64,000 nt of DNA from Aricia agestis (GCF_905147365.1 NC_056428.1:4432001-4496000); one strand, 5' to 3'; counted from the stretch's first letter, positions 53,801 to 62,554 are shown. Numbers and translations are program-made. The notes: generated by a model not told the origin, from the sequence alone.

Positions 53801-55772
53801 CAGCGCCCTGGGCGAGATATCTTCAGCACCCTGGGTGCTGGTAGTGTTGAAAAAATTGGCGCCCCTTTTGTTTGCCTTCGGCGTCCCTTTTAAACTGGCG
53901 CCCTGGGTGGTCGCCCCTCCTAACACCGCTACTGACTTTCCTCATAAAATATTAGCGAGGTTCGATTATTTATTTAACATTTTTCATTCCAGGTACACGG
54001 GACATTGCCCTCTACTAAAGTTTCGGTATGGAAAATGCTACGGCGACAACACGCGACAAATATTAAAAGAAATACGAGCGAAGGGTTTATTCAAGTATGT
54101 ATAATATGTAGCATGCAACTCCCCAACAAACATTTTTACCTAATGGTACAAAAGAAATGGCCTGATGTTCAGTCAAGGGACCCAAATTCCAAAATTCCAA
54201 TTCCAAATACAAACACTTGAGCTAACGACATTGAAACTGATTTTCTTGCTTGCTTCACTCTACAGTCATAAGGACGAAACACGCGCCTGTTATTCCTCTG
54301 TAGATATCATTACTCATTAGTCATTAGGCAATAATGATTATAAAATAGCTATGTGGATTTTAACTATTATTCTTCCATTTTTTTTAATCAGAAAGCCCCT
54401 GCAATACCGTCCCGGTGACAATTACGAACTGACCAGCCAGCAACCGCGACCACCGATAGAAACTATGCGACCGCGAGGACCGAACTCCGGGTACATGATC
54501 GGCTACACGGGATACGTACCTGGGATGAACTTTACGTAAATATCTCGTATTCTATTCTACATGTATGATTATCTTATATCTTTAAACGAGCAATTGTTGT
54601 ATATATATATATATATATATATACAACAATTGCTCGTTATATATATAGGGTTTCGGGGGCGATAAATCGATCTAGCTAGGAATCATTTTCAGAAAATGTC
54701 TTTTTATTCGTGTTTTATCGATAATCGATAAACTGAAAAATATGACTCTTCCTGACATCTATTGGCGAATAATAATACTATTTTGTTAGCAACTAATTGT
54801 TTTAACGACCAGCAGATGGCGTTATTAAGTAACACGAAGTCAATGAGTGTTTGCTATACCGAGCTAAGCTCGGTCATCCAGGTACTAATGGTTAAATAGA
54901 GGTAGATATCCAAGAAGATATTTGTAAGTTGTATTACCCTATATAAGCTAATATAAGCAGCTTTAATTGTAATTTAGCAACAAACTTTGATCATAAGATC
55001 CCCAAACCACATAAACTGAACCCATCAATTAAACCTAATCAACAAATCCGTTTTTTAATAATAAATAGATCCGAGCCTAAAGGGGGTGTAAACTTTAAGC
55101 GATTGACGCTGATAATAATGAGCTAAAATGATCTTGTAATACTTTCTCAGGTATGGTAAATCATACGGACGCGCAGCAGACGACTGTATGGCTAACTTTA
55201 ACGTTAGTCAGAGCGAGTTGCGACGACAGACCGACTTAAATCGAAGCTACATCAGAACGAAGAGCGCCCCCAAAATGGAGACCGTGCACTCCAGAGACGA
55301 GATACGAAGAGACCTCGACCGATTCGTTGAGATCAACAAATATAAAGGCAAGTTATACCGTAAGTAGGAATGATTATAAAGTCGAAGATACACTACCCTA
55401 ATAAGATATTGCGGCAAAACTATCATTTGCAAAAATAAAAATCTAATTCAGAAATTACAATGGCAAAAATAATTTTAGTAAGGACCTTATTAGAATTAAT
55501 TTTACCATTATCCTTATAAAACCAACCTTTGTGTTTCAGAAAACACAATCTCACCAGAATTCCCCCCAATAGCGGGCTATACTGGTCACATACCACGTAT
55601 AAAAGGCTCAGAGGCGTCGTTAAGCCAACGGTACCACTGCGCTGCTAAGCGGGGCCTCGAACTTATCAAAATGGAGAAGGCGAAGCGAAGAGAACTAATA
55701 GACGCCGATAACAACGTAAAGGCCATTCTAAAAGAACAAGGAAAGAAGTATTCTTATTGGAATTGGGGATAG
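41845..55772 (+). CDS. CIMIP2/FAM166-type ciliary microtubule inner protein (5 exons, 246 aa)
   Basis: Exons are 41845-41897, 53993-54094, 54392-54535, 55151-55359 and 55540-55772. All introns are GT..AG and the total of 741 nt is in frame. Three GYTG motifs mark the family: FIPGYTGHCPLLKFRYGKCYG at about residues 15-35 (spanning the exon 1/2 junction), GYTGYVPGMNFTYGKSYG near 86, and GYTGHIPRIKGSEASLSQRY near 182. Proteins of this family line the lumen of axonemal doublet microtubules, so expression in sperm or other ciliated cells is expected. Exon 1 (MNEVRHYYNEPNTSFIPG) lies 12 kb upstream; it is supported by phase and by completing the IPGYTG motif. Intron 1 contains two other genes. Which of the A, B or C subtypes it is remains open. 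Confidence 0.85.
41990..42125. repeat. imperfect foldback repeat
   Basis: GAGTTCACTGTAGGTAAATG near the left end pairs imperfectly with CTACTTTCACAGTGAACCT near the right. Probably a decayed MITE in intron 1 of the CIMIP2 gene. Confidence 0.4.
42293..42437. repeat. short foldback rich in CGGAAAC words
   Basis: TGCAACGGAA on the left pairs with ATCCGTTGCA on the right. The interior repeats AGAAACGGA(A/T) several times. No clear target duplication. Confidence 0.4.
42961..43127. repeat. 84-bp tandem duplication
   Basis: AATTAAGTACCTACTAAAAT starts at 42961 and 43045. The two units differ only by one T in a T-run. Nearly identical units imply a recent duplication. The right unit runs into the GGGTTACGTAGCCAAATGGC repeat. 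Confidence 0.85.
43114..43262 (+). repeat. interspersed repeat of the AGGGTTCCGTAGCCAAATGG family
   Basis: Contains the family start (here AGGGTTACGTAGCC), a (CTGT)n tract, GTATGTCACAGCCA and TCTCCGAAACTATAAGAGC. A second copy is at 44335-44482. I recognise it as abundant in Lepidoptera; the class is uncertain. Confidence 0.6.
43313..43720 (+). repeat. three tandem units of 136 bp
   Basis: Units start at 43313, 43449 and 43585 with (A)AACTTTCATGTTTCTAACTC. Each includes GAAATGACGGACTTTCATT and a CACC(C/T)CCTT(G/A/C)GGGGTA block. The third runs into a tail with TCAGTCAGTCAGTCAGGACA near 43770. Confidence 0.8.
44335..44482 (+). repeat. second copy of the AGGGTTCCGTAGCCAAATGG family
   Basis: TTAGGGTTCCGTAGCCAAAT, then CGGAACCCTTATAGATTCG, then (CTGT)n, then the shared CTCCGAAACTATAAGAGC block. 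About 90% similar to 43114-43262 by eye. Confidence 0.6.
44530..44790 (+). repeat. diverged copy of the Helitron internal module
   Basis: TGCTACTATGCA, (CAT)n-like words, CATAGTCATTTAGCTCGAG and TTTGACAAGCGAT appear in the same order as in the Helitrons at 22657-23796 and 60058-61330. A segment ending CGGTGATCGTGACAACAATA is inserted between them. Confidence 0.5.
44777..44823. repeat. hairpin, 20-bp arms with one mismatch
   Basis: GCGATGTTTGTCGAATAGGC (44777-44796), a 7-nt loop, then the complement with one change (44804-44823). A GC-rich GGCGCCGG(C/A) cluster follows up to 44900. Confidence 0.8.
44933..45030 (+). repeat. ACCGACTTCCAAAAAGGA family repeat
   Basis: Contains AACCGACTTCCAAAAAGGA and CAACGATTACTCCGCCGTTT. 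Related fragments lie near 23017, 51640, 53670, 57172, 57276 and 60222. Very common in Lepidoptera. Confidence 0.6.
45690..45973 (+). mobile_element. 3' end of a LINE (RTE-like) or derived SINE with poly-A
   Basis: CGGCGTGAAACAGCGCTAGC, a CCCTACCC-type pyrimidine tract, then GGCCGGCAACGCACCTGCAG and CATCAGGTGACCCGTTTGCT, ending in an A-run at 45960-45973. I recognise this tail as a widespread lepidopteran RTE-type 3' UTR, by memory of motifs only. Confidence 0.55.
47280..47540 (+). repeat. two diverged tandem copies of a CCGCGA(C/T)AACAATA-containing unit
   Basis: GGTGACCGCGACAACAATA near 47362 recurs as GGCGACCGCGATAACAATAG near 47500, and as GGTGATCGTGACAACAATAG near 44621. The unit probably belongs to a Helitron-associated repeat. 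Confidence 0.45.
47934..48255. mobile_element. 322-bp hAT MITE (CAGGGGTCACCAA)
   Basis: Left end CAGGGGTCACCAA and right end TTGGTGACCCATG are near-inverted. The flanks ACCTAGCC (47926-47933) and ACTTAGCC (48256-48263) are an 8-bp duplication with one change. The interior carries GCGGACCGCGG words at both ends. Confidence 0.8.
48862..49330. mobile_element. 469-bp foldback element with ~68-bp TIRs and a central hairpin
   Basis: AGCCCTAGAACA at 48862 pairs with TGTTCTAGGGCT ending at 49330. The match continues through TTTTGTGAGTAGCTTCATTT and its complement. Near the centre is a perfect 31-bp-arm hairpin (49020-49113). No ORF, no clear target duplication. Confidence 0.75.
49020..49113. repeat. 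hairpin, 31-bp perfect arms, 32-nt loop
   Basis: The arms 49020-49050 and 49083-49113 are exact reverse complements. They contain GGTTAGGGTTCCGTTTTAGG, a word related to the GGGTTCCGT repeat family at 43.1 and 44.3 kb. Confidence 0.88.
50367..51204 (+). CDS. secreted ten-cysteine TIL-type putative protease inhibitor 1 (3 exons, 134 aa)
   Basis: Exons are 50367-50451, 50524-50625 and 50987-51204. The GT..AG introns are phase 1 and the total is 405 nt. A hydrophobic signal peptide (VSRLWVLFLMYVAIAQ) precedes a trypsin-inhibitor-like domain with cysteines at 22, 29, 33, 44, 54, 66, 71, 73, 86 and 92. That is the usual five-disulphide number and spacing, with the SQRTCDEP and WSRCDC words. Family members block serine proteases, often in haemolymph. 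A basic, lysine/arginine-rich tail (93-134) is unusual. The ATG at 50367 is chosen because an earlier ATG (50359) hits a stop. It lies within intron 1 of the CIMIP2-like gene, on the same strand. Confidence 0.85.
52666..53271 (+). CDS. secreted ten-cysteine TIL-type putative protease inhibitor 2 (2 exons, 97 aa)
   Basis: Exons are 52666-52765 and 53078-53271; GT..AG, phase 1, 294 nt. The signal peptide is IFILILFHGISIS. The ten cysteines are at 27, 34, 38, 49, 58, 70, 75, 77, 90 and 96. It shares SQRTCDEP and the WSRCDC word, and the first intron position, with inhibitor 1 at 50367, so the two arose by tandem duplication. It lacks the middle intron and the basic tail. AATAAA at 53279 follows the stop by 8 bp. 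It too is nested in intron 1 of the CIMIP2-like gene. Confidence 0.85.
53279..53284 (+). terminator. polyadenylation signal AATAAA of inhibitor gene 2
   Basis: Canonical hexamer directly after the stop codon at 53269-53271. It implies transcription of this nested gene ends inside the host intron. Confidence 0.55.
53780..53934. mobile_element. 155-bp hAT MITE just upstream of CIMIP2 exon 2
   Basis: ACTTTCCT is duplicated at 53772-53779 and 53935-53942. The ends CAGGGCCGGTTTTAG and (C)TAACACCGCTACTG are imperfect inverted repeats. It sits 58 bp before the 3' splice site at 53992. An open frame through it is not coding. Confidence 0.85.
54585..54638. repeat. 54-bp perfect palindrome centred on (AT)11
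   Basis: AACGAGCAATTGTTGT (54585-54600), 22 bp of alternating AT, then the exact reverse complement (54623-54638). It lies in CIMIP2 intron 3, 49 bp after exon 3. Confidence 0.9.
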
Positions 55773-55922
55773 CATACGGGTCGAAGGATGTTCTTTAAAA
55801 AGTGCCGTTGAATATCCTTCAGTTATTTGGGCATATGTGGTCGGGGCCCCAGATTGAAGTTATGACCCAGAGGCCCCAACGCGAAGGTGTCTCGATAGTC
55901 GATAGTCTTATGAAAAATTAAT

Positions 55923-55928
55923 AATAAA
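55923..55928 (+). terminator. polyadenylation signal AATAAA of the CIMIP2-like gene
   Basis: First canonical hexamer after the stop codon (55770-55772), at 150 bp. Confidence 0.45.
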
Positions 55929-58475
55929 CATGTAGATATTATAAAAGTAGAGATCTAGTGTTGTATCATGTCTCTGAGTGTTACAATTTCTAACAAAGTT
56001 TAGATGTATTTAAATATTAATTACTTAATGTCGTAGTTTGGGCACTTTTTCATATTGCCCCTTTTTTCAAAACTAGCTAACTACGCCACTGATGTCCATT
56101 ATGTAATTTTATTTTGCTTAATATGTACTAGAACTAGAAGTTAGAACAACCAGACAAGTCATAGGTATAGGTATTATTTTTCATGTCACCAAAAGAAAAG
56201 ACGAGCCATTGGCAATATTATTGGGATATTTTTGAATGAATGTGCGCCAAGTTACGTGAGGTGTTTATGAGATTTGACATGAACCCCTCCCGGGTTCGAG
56301 TCAAATCTCATCTAATCTCACATTGGGGAGTGTGGTCTCGGCAAATCTTTTCTCAACAAAATAATACTATTTTGGTCTATTTCATCCAGATTGTACGTAT
56401 GCTTAAGTTTTTTTCTTAAGCGTAATCGTTATACTATTAAGAGCATTCACAAATTCGTTTGAAAGAAAATCTACTGACTGTCAAACCAAACGTTTAGGTA
56501 CGTAAGAAACAGAAATTTTGAAAAATCTTACGTGAGATTGGTGGGGGGGTTGAATAAAATCTCACGAAATCTCACCCGGGGGGTTCCGTACCATTATAGA
56601 GCAAAATTAGGCCAAAAAATGTTTTTGTATGGGAGCCCTCCTTAATTTCAAATATTAAATTACACATAATTATATAACTAAGGACTTTGAGAAAAATTTA
56701 AGTACCTACCTGCTGCCTTTATTGATTTTTGTTGTATAGGAGCCCGACTTAAATATTAATTTTATTTTGTTTTTAGTAGCTTTGTTGTTAATATAGCGCC
56801 AACAGATATACACAATCTGTAAAAAATTCAACTCTCTAGCTATTACAAAACAAAATGGGGAATATGAATCTTCTAATTATTACTGATAGAAGCGATTATT
56901 CTCACTCCAACATACACCAGCAGAATTTAAAGTGCGTTTGATGCGAAATAGGCTTTGGTTGTAAAAAAGAGATTGAATATAATGTACCTTTGGAAGTTAA
57001 AAATTTCCTCTCGGATTTCTTGTTAAAACCCGATTAAGAGATGTGTTGTGTAAATACTAAATAGTATGGCGAGCATTTCAAAAGTATTCTAGAATACTTC
57101 AAATTGTTAATGCTTTGCGTAGGATGCACATGTAGGACGGTAAAATCATCACAAATTTTAGACAGAAATAATTTTAACCGACTACAAAAAGAAGGTAAGA
57201 CCTTATAGAATTTTATTACTCTTCTCTTGCCACCAGTGTCTGAAAGGTACCGTATACAAAAATATGTTTTTTTTACCGACTTCCAAAAAGGAGGCGGTTG
57301 TATGTATTTTTTTATGTATGTAAGACGATTACTGCCTAGCATTTTGGCGTCTGATTTTCAAAAAATTTTCAGTTATTAGTTTACAGGTAAATTAATAGGA
57401 ATTAGGAAGTGATAGAGTCAGTATTATAAGAATAGATACGGACATAGTAGGAGTCTACGTAGTACTTACTTACTTAGTTTCGAAAATACGATCATAAAAG
57501 TGAAACACTATTTAAAAAACCGTAGGTTTAGAAATTGTTGCAATAAAATATATTTTAAACAATTACATTGTTTTATTGAGTGTTACTCTTACTTAGTTAC
57601 AATAAAATCATATAATTAATTTGTTTTAATGCTTTGTATAAAGGCTTGATTAATTAATATTAAACTAAGCTATAAATGAATCTTAAATCTATGTGTAATT
57701 GACACATTTTTCATAACAATAAGGTACGTTAAGGCATAATTTTAAAATAATATGTAATATGTAAGTATGTAATTAAAAACATTATTGCACTATGTCATGT
57801 ACTAATGAGCACTGTAATACTTAGTTAAACATTTGAAACAGATAATATTATAGTAGAGGAGGGGACTATTTTTGTAGTTACTCGAGCGTCATGGAGACTT
57901 AGTAGGTTTTGTACATTAGACAAAACTGATTAAAAAATAATAAGAGTGTTTTTTATTTTAGATGTGGGTTCAGAAACTGCACAGCTATTTTAAAGTTTTG
58001 AAAAAGAAAATATATTCAGAAAATTGCTAATTTAAGTCAGTTATAAATATATTTTAGACAGCAAGGACTAAATCATTTAGTTTAGTGCAAAATAAAATAT
58101 CTGCGAAGCTTAGTTAGGAAAATATGAAGCTTTACTTTTCATATTTTAAAATGTACTACAGGCTTACCAAACCTTCGAATCGTCAGTGCTTTATATGGAA
58201 GCTTCTTTGGGGTATACTAAACATCCAGTATCTTAATCTGACAGATCCGATGACATTTCAATGTAAAAAAAAATTAACCCACCACATGAGAAATCTGATT
58301 TCTATACCATGATAACTAGACACATGTCGGAAGCCTACACAAGCTTAATTTGACACGCTGGAGCTACTCCCGAAATCCCCACTTCCCCACCTCAACTATT
58401 ATGTTTGTCATGAAATATTGACCATGTACCACACGTCATTGCTCAGTTTGTAAAATAATTTTTATTCAACACCTC
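55929..58475. other. 2.5-kb intergenic stretch between CIMIP2-like and GORAB genes
   Basis: No exon recognised. A small palindromic repeat lies at 56268-56310. ACCGACTTCCAAAAAGG family fragments lie at about 57172-57195 and 57276-57365. The two genes converge on this region. Confidence 0.5.
56268..56310. repeat. palindromic repeat around CCCGGG
   Basis: TGAGATTTGAC (56268-56278) and its complement (56300-56310) enclose GAACCC-CTCCC-GGGTTC, itself a hairpin. It is not a tRNA T-arm: no cloverleaf can be built. Confidence 0.65.
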
Positions 58476-58477
58476 TA

Positions 58478-58620
58478 AGGCTTGGTTCACACGGCACAAT
58501 CCTGCACGTTTTTTGCAGTATACGACATACGTCTTAACTAATACATCTTATATCTTAAGTAATTGTACTGCAAAAAAACGTGCACGAAACGTGCAGGATT
58601 GTGCCTTGTGAACCAAGCCT
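58478..58620. mobile_element. 143-bp MITE, AGGCTTGGTTCACAC ends, TA target
   Basis: AGGCTTGGTTCACACGGCAC on the left matches the inverted right end with one mismatch in 31 bp. TA flanks both sides (58476-58477, 58621-58622). Confidence 0.87.
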
Positions 58621-58622
58621 TA

Positions 58623-58794
58623 GCCCGGGCGCGCACTATCGGCCAAGCCGCGGCGGCCAGGCCGCTGCGGCCATTGGGATATATACCTTAGTATGAAACC
58701 GCCATAGACGACGCGCACCTGGCCGCAACGCGCATAGCGGCCACACCATACTTTCGATGGCCGCCGCGGCCTGGCCGCTAGTGCGCGCCCGGGC
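58623..58794. mobile_element. 172-bp GC-rich MITE, GCCCGGGCGCGCAC ends, TTA target
   Basis: GCCCGGGCGCGCACTA and its complement form the ends, continuing with few mismatches (GCGGCC(A/G)(A/G)GCCGCGGCGGCC). TTA flanks both sides (58620-58622, 58795-58797). It abuts the preceding MITE with no spacer. Confidence 0.87.
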
Positions 58795-58901
58795 TTAGAC
58801 AATATTATATTTAGTAGATCTTTAGAAGTTTAGGTTAGTATGCTTAAAAAACCAAGTTCGGAATATTTCTTAGAGTCATTTCAATATTAAAAATAGTTCT
58901 G

Positions 58902-61900
58902 TCAACTATCTGGCAATGCCACAAATTTTCCTGTTTTTTCATCTACTCCATCTATAATGATCGGACTCTCATCTAAGGAAGTATTACTACTGTGAACATC
59001 GATTTTGGAACTGGCAAGTTCTAACATTAGTGTTTCTAGTTTCTCTGCTTTCCGGGTCTCATTATGTGTGATCAATGTACATAAATGTTCTATCAGCAAT
59101 TCTTTTTTTTCTTTCTCCTTTTGAAGATTTATTTTTGCTTGTAAAAACTCCTTCTCTACTTTGAGGTATTGTTTTCTGGAAAATAAAATGACTTACTTAT
59201 TTAAGATAAAATGTGATTGATGTTCATAAAATAATAAAAGCTACAGACTATCTACTATTTTATCCGCTGCACTCAGGGACATTTTCATGATGATTAAACT
59301 TAAAGAACAAGGGGCATTTTTGTATGGAAGCCGTACCTAAGCTGAACATTTTATTGTATGACGTTGACGTAAAATCTCTAAACCGTGGGAGAAAAAAGTT
59401 AACGAGGGTAGAAGGTAAAAAAAAATCACAAAAAAAACAACCTGTATTATTGCATCAGTTTATAGTGTTGACTGATAAGAAATCACTTCTGTTAAGTAAT
59501 GGGGATTGTCCAATTTTTTTTGATTTAGCTCATTACAAAAACATTTCGAGGAATAAGGTCAGTGATCGTTTTTCTGTATATAAACGAAAAAAATACCCAT
59601 TAGTTACTTATATTTTTGAACAAATATGTTTAACCTTTCTTTGACCTTCGATGGCGTTAAATTAGCAATAAATTCGACCAACATTACGTTTCGAACTTTT
59701 GGTAAGCTTCTCGTATCAGCCATACAACATACCAGCCATTATAAATAAGATTGAAAGGAAAAAACATACTGCAGAGGTCAATTATTGGCCGCCGATGATG
59801 ACGTCAGAGCGAAACTTTAAAAATTTATTGAGAAAAAACTAGCCAATGAATTTCAAAATTATTTAATTTATATTCTTAAAATACCCTATTTTAACGAAAA
59901 AAAATATAAAAAGTACATGTATTTTTTTTGGACAATGCCCATTGTATATTGCAAACTTGATTGCTTCATATTTTAAAGGAATGTAATGAGAAAACAATAA
60001 GATGCTAAAAATCTAACCTTTCCTTTATTTAATCGTATATTATCACTTTGGAGAAATCCTACTTAATACTAATATTATAAAGGCGAAAGTTTGTTTGGAT
60101 GTATGGATGTGTGGATGTATGGATGTTTGTTACTCTTTCACGCAAAAACTACAGAACGGATTTTAATGAAACTTTACAATAATATAGCTTATACATCAGA
60201 ATAACACATAGGCTACAATTTTAACCGACTTTCAAAATGGGGGAGGTGTTATGTTCGTTTTCTTATGTTCAACGATTACTCCGCCGTTTGTTAACCGATT
60301 TTCAAAATTTCATATTCACAAAAGTGGCGATCTGATATCCGTAAGTAACCGAGGGAACTCCTCAAAACTTATAGGGAGACATTAAGGCGAGGATAAAGCC
60401 CAATTTGTTATTCCGTGACTCCCGGTTTACCTAGTTCCAATATAATAACGAAGTGTTAAAAAATATGAGATATAAAGCACAATATTCAAAATACCTTAAA
60501 CCATAAACATTTTAATAAAACGTAATACTTTGGCTGTAATTAATTTACAAACTTACCTCCGAAAAAACTCTATTTCATCGAAATATAAGTATTAACTAGG
60601 ATAATTGTACATTTTATTTGAATAAATTGTTAGTAAATCTATATTAAAAATTCTTTAACCGAACAATTTTGTTTCTTAATATTTATTTCCAAAGATATTT
60701 AAAAAAAACAGCAAAAATAGAGAAGATCCGCCCGAGAACCTATAGTTTTATGCTAAGCTAAAATGAATCTTATTGCGATGCGCATACGCTTGGTCTTTGG
60801 TTGTGTGCAAGGTTATCGTTTTTGATTGAGATTAATCCCCGCCTTAACAAACAGTGACTTCGGTTTCGTGAGAAGTATTCTAAGCATATGCTACCAACAA
60901 GTAAGATTTTGCACCGAGATATACCTGGTATACCGTGGTTCGGAAGGTGCTGAGAGAACTCCTGATTCTTTATAGATAAAAAGTTACGGAGCTTCGGCGT
61001 TGTTTTAAGAACAGAAAGCATATGCTACTATGCAAATTACATTCATCATCATCATCATCATCATCACTACCATATTATACCATTTCATAGTCTTTTAGAA
61101 CGAGACTCGAGTTTGTCAAGCGATAATTAAAAAAAATCTATACCTACCTAATATTATAAACCTGGAGAGTATGTTTGCTTGAACGCGTCAATCTCAGGTA
61201 CTACAGGTTCGATTTAAAAACTTATCTCAGTGTTAGATAGATCATTTATCGAGTAAGACTATAGGCTATATTATATTATCACGCTAAGACTAATACGACC
61301 GAAGAAACTCAGGAAAATTTTAAATATAAAACACTATATTAAAATAAATTGCTGTCCTCAGGTTTGCCATATACGATTACTTTCCAGAAATGATTCCTTA
61401 CCAGCAACACTATAAATTGATGCAATAATACAGGATGTTTTTTTGTGATTTTTTCCTACCTTCTACGGTCGACCGTCGTTAACCTTTTTCTCCCACGGTT
61501 TAGAGATTTTTCGTCATACAATAAAATGTTCAACTTTTCAAGCCCTTTTGTTTGATATATGTCTCAAAGTGCTACATTAGTGGGTACGAAGTGCCCCCCT
61601 TCTTTATTGAAGAGTTTGACAGTTTTCGCTGCGCCCGGCGCGGCCACCCGCGAGGCGTGCTTGTTTCATGTCACTGCGTTGAGCGGGCAGCCGCACCGGG
61701 CACACGCTCAACGCAGCGAACGCCCATTAAAAAATTACAGTTAAGTAATTAATATTTGTCTCTGAGTGCAGCACATATAAACTAAGCTATGAATAATAAA
61801 AACTGAGGAAACGTAACTCCCGTACTATTACCGTTTTAAATGTTCCTTTCGAACTGTCATGTAACGTCAGTCTGATGCCGCTCAAGGCCACCTAAATATT

Positions 61901-62250
61901 GCAAATGTATTGAAATGTGTACCTAAGGTACACTTTTTTTGTCAAGTATTGTAGAGCATGTTTTTTGACGGAGTTACTTTTCCTTAGTTTTTATTATTCG
62001 TAGCTTTAAAGTGATTTGTATTACAAACTATTTTTCATAACTTTTGATAACTTTCGGCGCAAGTTCTAAAATATCATAAGAACTTAAACAAAACAAATTA
62101 AATACTTACTCAGCTTCAGAATATTGAATACAGGCTGCATCAATCTTTTTCCTTAACATCGCAACATCTTTAGACAACTGGCCATCTAGAACTTCTAATT
62201 CCTTTTTTATTTTTTCTAATTTCATAACCTCCTCCTCTGTTTGTTTTGTC
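58902..62250 (-). CDS. Gorab: RAB6-interacting golgin, last two exons (partial)
   Basis: Exons 62250-62110 and 59175-58902 join in phase (GT..AG). They encode a coiled coil ending in the family signature LLIEHLCTLITHNETRKAEKLE, then a short acidic tail and a stop at 58902-58904. GORAB is a Golgi-associated RAB6 and SCYL1 binding protein, also linked to centrioles in Drosophila. The tract from VMKLEKIKKELEVL through SEAEKQYLKVEKEFLQAKIN fits its central coiled coil. The upstream 3' splice site at 62251 requires an earlier exon ending with two extra bases; I did not find it before 64000. The 2.9-kb intron is almost entirely transposon. Confidence 0.8.
59266..61772. mobile_element. 2.5-kb inverted-repeat element in the GORAB intron
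   Basis: GCTGCACTCAGGGACA (59266-59281) pairs with TGTCTCTGAGTGCAGC (61757-61772) with one mismatch. Inside, 59340-59490 is about 85-90% complementary to 61395-61540 (GAACATTTTATTGTATGACG and its complement). The element is interrupted by a Helitron. The 61620-61720 segment is GC-rich with its own 12-bp inverted repeat. No target duplication was seen. Confidence 0.65.
60058..61330 (+). mobile_element. chimeric Helitron, second copy (3'-truncated)
   Basis: It starts around CTAATATTATAAAGGCGAAAG, a different 5' module from the 22657 Helitron. From AACACATAGGCTACAATTTT (60202) onward it carries the same blocks, including the (CAT)n tract near 61045 and the LEP1-like start near 61147. It loses the shared sequence after ACTCAGGAAAAT (about 61320), before the 3' hairpin and CTAG. 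Confidence 0.75.
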
Positions 62251-62501
62251 CTAAAAATATACAAAACCCATTCTAAATAATGGCATTTATTTAACAACCT
62301 TTTTTGTTAATACAATGTTTTACCATATAGGCTTCGATATAAGTTTTAAGAATTTGTTTGCCATGTTTTGTTACATGTTTAGAGCAGAACTGACGGTTAT
62401 CTAATGGGATATAGATAACAGAATTTCAGAGATAAGGATTATAGTAAGTTGATCTACTGATCAGTACTACATAACCAAACTCTTGTGAAAGAGATAAAAA
62501 T

Positions 62502-62554
62502 GGTTGTATAGACATTTTCCTAGTTCTATGAACTAGGAAAATGTCTATACAACC
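62502..62554. repeat. hairpin, 25-bp perfect arms, 3-nt loop
   Basis: The left arm 62502-62526 starts GGTTGTATAGACATTTTCCT; loop TAT; right arm 62530-62554. It is 250 bp upstream of the GORAB exon at 62250, probably in an intron. Confidence 0.9.

Noticed and set aside
53757..54104. 115-residue plus-strand frame covering CIMIP2 exon 2
   Set aside because: Most of it is a 155-bp hAT MITE with a perfect target duplication. Only 53993-54094 is exon; the 3' splice site and phase exclude the rest.
56281..56300. tRNA-like GGGTTCGAG word
   Set aside because: It belongs to a palindromic repeat; no acceptor stem or anticodon arm can be drawn.
58620..58802. 60-residue minus-strand frame rich in R, G and A
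   Set aside because: It is the GC-rich MITE D itself.
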